From NCBI GenBank assembly GCA_033782935.1, contig JAWQEG010001360.1, positions 216,001 to 280,000 of the forward strand: a DNA stretch of 64,000 nt, given 5' to 3'. Position numbers and translations under genes: made by a program. Below are positions 1 through 12,700 of this stretch, piece after piece. The stretch is from Petrolisthes cinctipes (Eukaryota > Arthropoda > Malacostraca > Decapoda > Porcellanidae). How positions within the stretch are numbered: position 1 is the first letter of the stretch; every line of letters begins with the position of its first letter. Below the pieces are notes generated by a model, which saw nothing but the letters and a program-made list of their open reading frames with translations, did no database searches and had not been told where the DNA came from.

Positions 1-790
1 ATTTCAGTACGAGAATAACTTTTCACATATTCTCCATGGCAGTCGTATATATTATACCTGTAATATCTTTCTTAATAGGAAACTGAACACTTTTTGGCAT
101 ATATCAGTTAAAAGCTAAGAAAATTTGGCCTCTAATGAAGTCTGAAATACCACAGTATATGTTATAGTGTGGTCATATCAAGTTGATGAAGTGAAGTAAC
201 GGTCAACAGATTATTCGTGTTTACCTTACGCGTGACATTATTACCTATACTTTAAAGGCAATTATCTCGCTTAAGTAGGCGTGACGCTCGACTGGTTGTA
301 ACACTCAGCCACTCATATACACGTATGCAGCGGTGAAGGGATTGGTATAAATTTTTTCCACCTCTTCGTAGAATAAATGTGGCTGTTTTTGGTGCTTAGA
401 CTCGATATGTGCATGCATCTTCTGTACTCGTTTATATCCCAAATTCATAAAAGTCCTAAAAAAAAAAAAAAAATCGGGGCGGTAGAAATGAAGCTTAGTG
501 TTGAAAGAGGCATGTATATACTCAGCAAATTGAGACTCATTCTCAGGTCTATCCAAGGACAGTGCATAGTCTATTACAGTCTATTATCCTTGAGTCTATC
601 CATTTAGATAATTACAATGCTTAGTCAAATTGGACCGTTCGTCATCAGCTTAGCTACACAATATTTAGTAGTAGTCATATATTTATTTATCTCTTCCTGT
701 ATCTGTCTACTTGCCATCCTACCTATATTTTTATCTGTCCTTGTAGCTAGCAATACGTCTGTCACGTGTTATCTGCTAGCTGATGTGAGG
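1..790. other. 5' flank of SDR copy 1
   Basis: No gene seen. From about 310 onward the sequence is homologous to 48790-49128 and 50491-50580 upstream of copy 2, so it belongs to the duplicated unit. A 58-base segment (384-441) is absent from the copy 2 flank but recurs at 45245-45302. An A-rich run (about 459-472) is also specific to this copy. No TATA box or initiator could be chosen with confidence. Confidence 0.5.
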
Positions 791-3700
791 ATGTTGTTTG
801 AGGTGTTGGTGACGGTGGTGGTGTTGGTGGTGAGTGTGAGGGTGTGGTACCTGACTACTTCTGGCCGATGTCACTCCACCAGGTCAATGAAGGGCAAAAC
901 TGTTATCGTCACTGGGGGATCCGCAGGTCAGTTCTTACCTTGTTATTTAAGAGGCTACTATACATTAAGTACACTGGAGTGCCTTGAATCCTCCAAAGTA
1001 TAGCAGGAAACAAGACTAGATTAACAAATATAATGGTGTCCTCTTGCATGGAATAGTTTGGAGAAATTGTTGCTCCGGATATAGCAACACGATACTATCC
1101 CCTGAATATCTGTCAACAAAGCACCGGTACCCTTAAATCATGTGTTACCCTTATCAGTAAATATAAAGCAAATCAAGATAATGTATTGTATACGATAAAT
1201 ATTTATGTACACACACGAAATAAACCGTACTCAAAACAAATATTAAAAGTATGGCATTATCTGAACGGAGACGGTGTATTTTCAGCTAAGTTACAAACAA
1301 ATAAAAAAGTACACAGTCATGGTTAGTCAACCTCGGACGGGATACCAAGGTTGCACAGAAAACACCTGAACTTCAAATAAACGTTCTCTGTCGACAATGA
1401 CACTATACTTCTTCCCTTCCCCTTAAACAGGTATCGGGCTTCACACTGCAGAGGACCTGGTGAGGAGGGGGGCACGGGTCATCCTCGCCTGCCGGAACCT
1501 GGAAAAGGCATGCAAAGTGGCAGGTCAGAACACACACCACTCTACCGTAATATGTTGGTCCTGAGTCAATCACTTTCTGATCGTCAACGACTCTATCTTT
1601 CCTCATTCTTTATTTTAAGTTTGTAATCCATTCTCTCTTCCCCCTGATCGGCGCTATTGGTATTTCTATATCATTATCTATTTTTTTGTCAATCAGTCGC
1701 CAATTTCGTAACCAATAATCTGCCTTCCGCAGATAATTATAAGCAAAGTTATAGTCAGATGTTTGTGAGCACACATATAAACATGTTCTTGGATCTGGAC
1801 TCATGACGTCACTTTGGCACAATGGATATATATACAAGATATGGTACAAATGATGATGTGTGTGATAGTGGTGACATATACAGGATGGGTCATGGGCTGG
1901 GGTGATGGAGGTGACCGGTAAGATGGCCCCACGCAAACCCTGTCGTTTAAAAGGTATTAAGTGTAGAGAACTTTACCTGAAGAGATTATGGGACCAATTG
2001 ATATACTATTAGACATTTTAAAACACTTGATGTAGACGACAATTAATATAATCCATGCCATAAAACATAAAAAAGGATATGTGTTAAGCATTTGTTCAAA
2101 TGCTAAGTGAAACATGCAGGAGTGTTTCCCTCCTACAAGATTGGTTGGTTGGTCGGCTGGTATTTGAGTCGGTGATATGCAAATTTTGAGACACGTGCTT
2201 TATTTTTCATATATATATATTTTTTTAAGGGCAATACACTTTTCGTACATTAGAGCGACTTGATTCCTCCAAATTACATCAGAAAACAGAACCAATGGAT
2301 AAGATATAATGATATTCTGTTGCTTGGAATAGTTTGGTGGAATCAATTGCTCCAGATATACCACCAATAACACTGTACTACATACATACCCTTAATGTGA
2401 CGTAATCTTTGTACAAAATGAATAACTAACTGAGAGCGACGCAATATTTCCTCAGCCCAGCTGAAGGCAGAGGCGAGCCAGGGCGGGGAGGTAGCGGTGC
2501 GGCGCCTGGACACCTCCAACCTCAACTCCGTCAGGACATTTGCTAAGGAGATACTTGATACTGAGAAACACATTCACGTCCTGGTGAGGTGGTCAGAGAA
2601 GACAGGGCAGGAGTCGAAGGGTTATTTATATATCATACACAAACACACGAAATATTACAGAAATATTAGTATAATTAATAGTGGTAATAATGACAATAAA
2701 AATTATAATAACAACAACAATAATAATGATAATAATAATAATAATAATAATACACTTGTTACAGATAAACAACGCCGGGATCGTTGCGCCTCCTGATAAA
2801 GTGATGACTAACGAAGGCCTTGAGCTGACCATGGCAACCAATCACTTCGGTCACTTCCTTCTTACCAACCTGCTACTCGGTGGGTTCACTCTTGTCTTTA
2901 TATCTCTCTTTGGAATTAATGAGTCCTCCAGAATATTTCAAGCAACAACACCACTGCTGTGCGGGAGAAGCGCGCTGCTTTCTCTCGCCTTCGTCACAAT
3001 CGTAGGGACCCAACTCTTTTAGAGGACTTCCGACGGGCAAGGGCCCGGGCAAGAAGAGTCTTAAAAGAGGCCCGACGTGCATCTTGGAAGGCCTATGTGT
3101 CTTCAATTAATACTAAAACTCCACTCACCCAAGTATTCAGGAGAGTCCGTAAGATGGCGGGGAAGTTTTCTCCGAGTACTCCACCTGTACTTGAGGTCAA
3201 TGGAATTAAGATCATGGATGGTTTGACAGTGGCCAATACCATGGCGGAGGCTTTTGCAAAAGTCTCCAGCCGTGACTCTCGACCTCTGGCTGTCATGCAT
3301 GAGTTAAGAGCCAAGGAGCATACTGTCCTGGATTTCTCAGGGAACGAGAATGAAAGTTATTCACTCTGAGAGACCTGCATTCTGGTCTCTCTCTCTCTGC
3401 GGCGACACTTCTCCTGGGCCAGACAACATCCCATATGCAATGTTACGACACTTGGGTGAGGAGGCGATCTCATTTCTTTTAGCTTTATATAACAGAATCT
3501 GGCTGGAGGGTGTCTTCCCTTCTGGGTGGAGGGTTGCTACCATCCTTCCTTTCCTCAAGCCGGGCAAGGACTCTGGTGTTGCCCTCAATTATCGACCAAT
3601 TGCCTTGACCTCCTGTCTCTGTAAACTATTTGAAAAGGTGGTGAATGTCAAACTGGTATACTTCTTGAAACGGGGTGATTTTCTGTCTCCGTCCCAGTCT

Positions 3701-6700
3701 GGCTTTCGTAAACACCGTTCCACTACAGATGCTCTGGTCAGGTTGGAAGCTGCTGCATGTGAGGCCTTTGCACGACATCAACACCTTCTCTGTGTATTAT
3801 TTGATTTAGAGAAAGCCTATGACACTACATGGCAATATGGCATCCTGCAGCAACTCCAGGAGTTTCTCAGTGGTCGCAGTTTTTCTGTGAGGGTTGGTAC
3901 AACCCACTCAGCATCTGTTGCACAGGAGGAGGGCATCCCCCAGGGAAGCGTCCTCAGTGTCACATTGTTTGCAGTAGCAATTAATGCCATTGCCTCATCC
4001 CTTCCAGACGGTATAGCTAACTCGATGTACATTGACGACCTGGCAGTCTGGTTTGCTGCTTCCTTTATGTCAGTGGCGCATGCAGCTTGCCCTTGACAGG
4101 GTGTCACGTTGGACTGGTTCTCATGGGTTTCGATTTTCTCCTTCCAAGATAGTTGCTATGCACTTCTGCCGCATCCGAGGCGTCCACCCCGATCCAGACT
4201 TATTCATGTATGGTCATCGGATACGTTGTGTCGAGGAGACTCGCTTTTTGGGTCTCCTTTTTGAAAAAACGTTTGACTTGGGTTCCCCACTTACGTACAC
4301 TTAAGGTCTCTTGCCTCAAGGCTCTTAACCTGTTGAGGGTCCTGGGCCATACATCCTGGGGGGCTGATCGGGCCACCCACCTCCGCCTATACCATGTTCT
4401 TATTAGGTCAAAACTCGCCTATGGGTGTGAGGTGTACTCTTCTGCCACTGATGCCCATCACAGAGTTTTAGACCCTGTTCATCATGCTGGAGTACGTCTG
4501 GCAACCGGAGCCTTCAGGTCGTCCCCAATCCCCAGTCTCCTGGTGGATGCTAATGAGCCACCTCTTGATCTCCGTCGCCAGTCCTTGATGGTTCGTTGTT
4601 GGCATCGATTACATCGACTTCCTGACCCCCTTCCCAGCTTGGCGGTGTCATCTGATATCATGTCTCAGTACTACCTTTCACATTCTCGTACACAATGGCC
4701 CTTTGGCTTCCGGGTCAGGAAGGCTAAGGAGGAGATGGGCATTGATGACTTCGAGATTTGTTCTGTGAGGGTCCCCAGGGTGGCTCCATGGCTTTTTCCA
4801 GAAGTTTTCTCCTGCACCTGCTTTACAGACAAGAAGGAATCTCTTCCTCCTCCAGTGGCTCGTTCCCTCTTTTTAGAACATGCCTTCACTCACACGGAGT
4901 CCCTCCCTGTGTACACTGATGGGTCAAAGTCTGATGCTGGAGTTGGCTTTGGAGTTGTCTTTCCTGACTTTTGCCGTGGCGGCAGGCTCCCTTCTGTCAT
5001 GTCCATTTTTACTGCTGAGCTCTCGGCCATTTTATATGCCCTCCAAGTGATTTTTACTATCCCTCAGCCTTCGTTTACTATTTTTAGCGATTCCTGTAGT
5101 GCCTTGCAGGCCTTGTGTAATTTTAACTCTTCCCATCCCCTGGTGTTGGCCATTCTTGAGTGGCTTGTCCTCCTGGGTCGTTGTGGCCGCAAAGTCACTT
5201 TTTATTGGGTCCCGGCCCATGTTGGTGTTGATGGGAATGAACGGGCTGACGCCCTGGTTAAGGCTGCGGTCTCCAATTCCAGGCCTCCTGCCAGGCGTCA
5301 TCCTGTTCCTGCAGTGGACCTTCGACCCTACATAGATGCTACAGTTCGTTCCTGCTGGCAGGACAGATGGGACGCCGTCGGGGCTAACAAGCTCCGCGAC
5401 ATCCGCCAGCGCCTTGGTTTGTGGAGCTACAGTGGCCTGTCCCGCCGGTGGGAGACGGCTCTTGTACGTCTCCGCATTGGCCACACATTATTGACTCATG
5501 GCTTTTTAATGGAGAGGGCTCACCCTCTCTACTGTGATGATTGTCTGGTCCCTTTGACAGTGCGGCATCTTATTGTTGAGTGTTCTAGCCTTGGTGACCT
5601 TCGTCGTAGGCACCTCTCTTAGTACCAGGAGGGTGACGGTTCTTACAGTCTCTCTCAGGTCCTCGGGGAGGAGGCTTGTGGTGTGGGAGGGAACACCCTC
5701 TCCTATGTGGAGGAGGCTGGCCTTCTCCACAAATTGTGAATTTTATTGTATTTATGGCTATTAATTTTTAGGTAGTTAAAGTTTAATGTTTCTTTCGTTA
5801 ATATTTCAATTCTTTTATATATCTAACTTAAGTAGGTTATTTCATTAATATATGATTTTTTGGAAGACGTGGGTTTTATTCATGCTGCTTCTCCCTTTCG
5901 AGGTAGTGAAAATTATTTAATCTTTGTACATATTTTATTAATGATGTAGATGACCTTTTTATGTTGGGCGGTATATGACCATTGCTGTTGCGCCGCCAGA
6001 TGATTAATGGCATCAATAAATAAATCAATAAATCAAATCAAGCAACAACAGGCTACTACCATATTTTGAATTGATCTGTCTATTCCTTGCATACTCTAGA
6101 GCAGTGGTTCTTAACCTTTTTACCCCTATGACCCACTGACATATTCCTGGGCTGTGCTGTGGCCCCCTTGCACAGGGGGGGCGAGCAAAGCGAGCCTAAG
6201 CAGCTGGGGGAATTTTTTTTAGAAATATGAGCAATCAAAGGAGCAATTTGAATGTTAAAATTTGTATATCTTAAAAAATAGCTGTAGGCTACTTGTAACC
6301 CTTCGTGACCCCCAGAAAAACCCAAATGACCCTGTTGGGGGTCACAACCCCCAGGTTAAGAATCGCTGCTCTAGAGGAATCGCAAGCCTTCAATGTACAG
6401 CTCCGGACAGATCAAGGGACCCCACCTCTTCCACCAGCTACTTGGTGTGAGCCTCAGTGGATCTGGTATCACTGGCAGGTGGAGGGGGGGAGGGGAGAAA
6501 TGTGGGCGGAGTTATATAGGGGGTAATATGGAGGCGTTACCAATGTTGAGCCATCCAGAAATTTGAATCCCGAACCACTTGTGATCATGGATGTGAACCA
6601 CTCACTGGAAGGTGGTAGGAGGGGTTGGGTTGAGGAGAGGGTGTAAAGCTTCACAAGTGATCGAGTAGTAGTATTATATATGGAGAGAATTATTGGATCA

Positions 6701-9700
6701 AGTAGCTAAAGATTATAAACGAACAAAGCCGACTGTCGCCTTTATTATGTTTTCTTCTGTAATCTAAATCCAACTCTGATGCTACATTCTATAGGATATT
6801 ATTTATTATTTGAAATTAATTCAGATTTTACGTAATACAATTCACACGACACCATTATTTTATGACTAGTATATCAAGCCATGCACCACCTACACAGTGT
6901 TGAAATAAATTTCAAGTAAATCCTTTATCGTTACCCTGTATTATTCACGACATTTTCTAAGAAACTTTTAGTGTGTAACTGGTTACCAAAGGATAATAGT
7001 TATATAGTGTAAGTTAATCTTTACCCAATAACCACTCCATCTGTTCTCCCCCACCCCATCCTCCCTTATTCCATTCGCTGTTTCCTCTCCCTCCTTCCCA
7101 GCAATCCTTTACTCTCCATCTTACCACCATCACCAACATTCTGTGTGTTGCTGCATAATCTGTTAATGCGCAAACAAGACCAGAATAGAAATAAAAGTTA
7201 TATTTGGTATGCAAATACAATCCGTTATATATGACGAATATATTTATTACCCTTATTTATTTATCTGAGGTCAACATTCAGACGCCGGTGTAAGTGAACC
7301 AATCACAAGATTTAGAGGATATTGTGTCAGCACTAATGTTATTACTAATTAAAACAGGGAAAAATTGAAATAAGACATTTATTGGTTATTGTTTACATGA
7401 CTTGTCAGTTTAGGTGAAAACTCCACAAGTCCTCGTTACGAAGCCTTCCACACCCATAACCCAACTGTGACTGTAGGCACCACACTGTAAATGATGAACA
7501 CGTTATATGTATAGTTGTTGTTATTAATTGGTGTCATACAATTATAATACCTGTTAACTTAATATAACCTCAAGTTTTTACTTCGACCTCACGTTTGCAT
7601 TAAGCATGTGTATTTTTTTTTTTTTTTTTATCATTATCACCTGGATATGTATTGCTTTAGACCCTTAGCCACGATGATATACAGTGTATACACTATTTAT
7701 ATACGGTACACTTCTATGAACACATTAAGGCTTGAAATACTGTAGATTACATATTTCATGTTCTTACTCATCAAATTGTTACTAGTATCGTGTCCAGCCA
7801 CCCTCCTTCTCAATGACAGCCTGCAGTCGCTCGGGCATTGAGGCACCATGCCTTCTCACTATATCGGGTTTTCCCCGAAAAATCTCCCACTGTGCTCTGG
7901 TGTGCCGTAACAACTCTGCTGTGGTTCTCTCTCGTTCCGGCTCCCACGTGTTAACAATAGAACCCCATAGATTTTCTATGGGGTTCATATCACAGTTCTA
8001 ACTAGACCAATCTATCACCTGCAAATTATCTTGAACAGCAAACCATTCTTGAACTATCCTGGCCATATGGATAGGGCATCGGTCGTGTTTCGGACAGATG
8101 AGGGTGAGTAGTTGAAAAGAAATTAAAAACAATTAGTATATCTGCTTCATTATATTGCATTTGATCTATTAAATAAAGACACTGTCTATTGTTCACCCCT
8201 GTAGAGAGATACTGATTATTATCATTTGGATATTAAGCAACAAATAACGGAGCCGAGACAATCCCTTTACTGTCTTCAGCTCTCCCTGTATTCTTTTCGC
8301 CCCTCATGCTGGCAGTCCCCCTCTTTATCTCCTTTTCTCGCTGTAAAATAAATAAACTTATGCCTATATCTTTCAAGTAACTGGCAACCTCACACAACCT
8401 CCTCTCACTTGTCTTCTCTCTCTCACACTCCCCCTTCCTTCCTTGCCTTCTGTAGTATTCTTTATCTTTTCTTTATCATATTTTTAACCTTCTCATTCGT
8501 TCTTTCAAAGTTTTAATCACATAGGCCTTTCTCCCTTATCACCTATAGTGCTTCAAATTTATGCAAGCGAAATGCTGCGGCTGGGATAATATGGTTAATA
8601 CCGTTTTGGTTCTTTGTATTCTGTGGATTTACAAAACAACTAGAAATTCATAGCGAAGGATATGATAATAGTTATGTAGAACAAGTGTTGGCAGATACAC
8701 ATTCTTGACGGGATAATCCCAGCCACAGCATTTCGCCTTCTTAAAACAGAAGGACTATAGGTTTCATGCATTGCCATTTGCCAGTCTGTTGCTAGTCAGA
8801 ATATTAACTTGTTAAACCATTTTGCAGGAAAGAGAAATATATTTTTTTTAAGTTACTTATGGGCATTATTTAGATATATTAACTTACTTTTACTTACGTC
8901 CAGCATTACTGTGCAGAACATGTGACACAATAAGGACCACAAGGACAGTAATGGTGGTCAACGTGATTCTCATTAATCTCTGTATATGCTACTGAAAACA
9001 ATGTTTTATGCTCAACTACAGAATTATGTTCTCAGCATGATAATGATAGCCAAAGATAATGAAAACAATATAAACAAATTAACATTTATTGCACAACAAA
9101 TATGCTTATGCCTCGGTGCTACTGTTTCAAGGGAGTAACCAGCCCACACTGAATCACATGGAACCTGAAAAGTTTGAATACAAGATCAATTATATATATA
9201 TAAATACAATACCATATTATATCTGTTTGTCTATCTACGTCTTTGTGTATATGGCACTTTTATTAATATTCATGATCAGCACTGTGAAATATAAATTTAA
9301 ATTTATTTGGCAAAGCAGAGGACACTGACTAGTATGGCACCTACCATACGGAAGACCTCCACGTTGCACTACACACCGCAGAAGCCGATGCACAGACCTT
9401 GCTGTCAGCGAGAGGACCATCAGGAGAGTCTTGCACGAAGCGGGGGTGCATCACCGGACTCCAGCAAACAAGGAATTTTTGACTGACCAACATCGCGAGG
9501 GAAGGCTACGGTTTGCCCAACAATATGTTGACAAGCCAGAGGAGTTTTGGAAGAGAGTGATCTGGACGGATGAGAAAACCTTCTCATCTTCGTGTCACGG
9601 AAGGCGCCACTGCTGGAGGAGAAATGATACTCGGTGAGTATAATTTTTGAGGTTGGATGGACAGAATACTGAGGAGTAATGAGAAGGTTTTCTCATCCGT

Positions 9701-12700
9701 CCAGATCACTCTCTTCCAAAACTCCTCTGGCTTGTCAACATATTGTTGGGCAAACCGTAGCCTTCCCTCGCGATGTTGGTCAGTCAAAAATTCCTTGTTT
9801 GCTGGAGTCCGGTGATGCACCCCCGCTTCGTGCAACACTCTCCTGATGGTCCTCTCGCTGACAGCAAGGTCTGTGCATCGGCTTCTGCGGTGTGTAGTGC
9901 AACGTGGAGGTCTTCCGTATGGTAGGTGCCATACTAGTCAGTGTCCTCTGCTTTGCCAAATAAATTTAAATTTATATTTCACAGTGCTGATCATGAATAT
10001 TAATAAAAGTGCCATATACACAAAGACGTAGATAGACAAACAGATATAATATGGTATTGTATTTATATATATATAATTGATCTTGTATTCAAACTTTTCA
10101 GGTTCCATGTGATTCAGTGTGGGCTGGTTACTCCCTTGAAACAGTAGCACCGAGGCATAAGCATATTTGTTGTGCAATAAATGTTAATTTGTTTATATTG
10201 TTTTCATTATCTTTGGCTATCATTATCATGCTGAGAACATAATTCTGTAGTTGAGCATAAAACATTGTTTTCAGTAGCATATACAGAGATTAATGAGAAT
10301 CACGTTGACCACCATTACTGTCCTTGTGGTCCTTATTGTGTCACATGTTCTGCACAGTAATGCTGGACGTAAGTAAAAGTAAGTTAATATATCTAAATAA
10401 TGCCCATAAGTAACTTAAAAAAAATATATTTCTCTTTCCTGCAAAATGGTTTAACAAGTTAATATTCTGACTAGCAACAGACTGGCAAATGGCAATGCAT
10501 GAAACCTATAGTCCTTCTGTTTTAAGAAGGCGAAATGCTGTGGCTGGGATTATCCCGTCAAGAATGTGTATCTGCCAACACTTGTTCTACATAACTATTA
10601 TCATATCCTTCGCTATGAATTTCTAGTTGTTTTGTAAATCCACAGAATACAAAGAACCAAAACGGTATTAACCATATTATCCCAGCCGCAGCATTTCGCT
10701 TGCATAAATTTGAAGCACTATAGGTGATAAGGGAGAAAGGCCTATGTGATTAAAACTTTGAAAGAACGAATGAGAAGGTTAAAAATATGATAAAGAAAAG
10801 ATAAAGAATACTACAGAAGGCAAGGAAGGAAGGGGGAGTGTGAGAGAGAGAAGACAAGTGAGAGGAGGTTGTGTGAGGTTGCCAGTTACTTGAAAGATAT
10901 AGGCATAAGTTTATTTATTTTACAGCGAGAAAAGGAGATAAAGAGGGGGACTGCCAGCATGAGGGGCGAAAAGAATACAGGGAGAGCTGAAGACAGTAAA
11001 GGGATTGTCTCGGCTCCGTTATTTGTTGCTTAATATCCAAATGATAATAATCAGTATCTCTCTACTGGGGTGAACAATAGACAGTGTCTTTATTTAATAG
11101 ATCAAATGCAATATAATGAAGCAGATATACTAATTGTTTTTAATTTCTTTTCAACTACTCACCCTCATCTGTCCGAAACACGACCGATGCCCTATCCATA
11201 TGGCCAGGATAGTTCAAGAATGGTTTGCTGTTCAAGATAATTTGCAGGTGATAGATTGGTCTAGTTAGAACTGTGATATGAACCCCATAGAAAATCTATG
11301 GGGTTCTATTGTTAACACGTGGGAGCCGGAACGAGAGAGAACCACAGCAGAGTTGTTACGGCACACCAGAGCACAGTGGGAGATTTTTCGGGGAAAACCC
11401 GATATAGTGAGAAGGCATGGTGCCTCAATGCCCGAGCGACTGCAGGCTGTCATTGAGAAGGAGGGTGGCTGGACACGATACTAGTAACAATTTGATGAGT
11501 AAGAACATGAAATATGTAATCTACAGTATTTCAAGCCTTAATGTGTTCATAGAAGTGTACCGTATATAAATAGTGTATACACTGTATCTCATCGTGGCTA
11601 AGGGTCTAAAGCAATACATATCCAGGTGATAATAATAAAAAAAACAAACATTACACATGCTTAATGCAAACGTGAGGTCGAAGTAAAAACTTGAGGTTAT
11701 ATTAAGTTAACAGGTATTATAATTGTATGACACCAATTAATAACAACAACTATACATATAACGTGTTCATCATTTACAGTGTGGTGCCTACAGTCACAGT
11801 TGGGTTATGGGTGTGGAAGGCTTCGTAACGAGGACTTGTGGAGTTTTCACCTAAACTGACAAGTCATGTAAACAATAACCAATAAATGTCTTATTTCAAT
11901 TTTTCCCTGTTTTAATTAGTAATAACATTAGTGCTGACACAATATCCTCTAAATCTTGTGATTGGTTCACTTACACCGGCGTCTGAATGTTGACCTCAGA
12001 TAAATAAATAAGGGTAATAAATATATTCGTCATATATAACGGATTGTATTTGCATACCAAATATAACTTTTATTTCTATTCTGGTCTTGTTTGCGCATTA
12101 ACAGATTATGCAGCAACACACAGAATGTTGGTGATGGTGGTAAGATGGAGAGTAAAGGATTGCTGGGAAGGAGGGAGAGGAAACAGCGAATGGAATAAGG
12201 GAGGATGGGGTGGGGGAGAACAGATGGAGTGGTTATTGGGTAAAGATTAACTTACACTATATAACTATTATCCTTTGGTAACCAGTTACACACTAAAAGT
12301 TTCTTAGAAAATGTCGTGAATAATACAGGGTAACGATAAAGGATTTACTTGAAATTTATTTCAACACTGTGTAGGTGGTGCATGGCTTGATATACTAGTC
12401 ATAAAATAATGGTGTCGTGTGAATTGTATTACGTAAAATCTGAATTAATTTCAAATAATAAATAATATCCTATAGAATGTAGCATCAGAGTTGGATTTAG
12501 ATTACAGAAGAAAACATAATAAAGGCGACAGTCGGCTTTGTTCGTTTATAATCTTTAGCTACTTGATCCAATAATTCTCTCCATATATAATACTACTACT
12601 CGATCACTTGTGAAGCTTTACACCCTCTCCTCAACCCAACCCCTCCTACCACCTTCCAGTGAGTGGTTCACATCCATGATCACAAGTGGTTCGGGATTCA

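Noticed and set aside
12044..12250. 68-codon frame in the right arm (and its mirror at 7014-7220)
   Set aside because: Present in both arms only because they are mirror copies; no similarity to transposase or any family.
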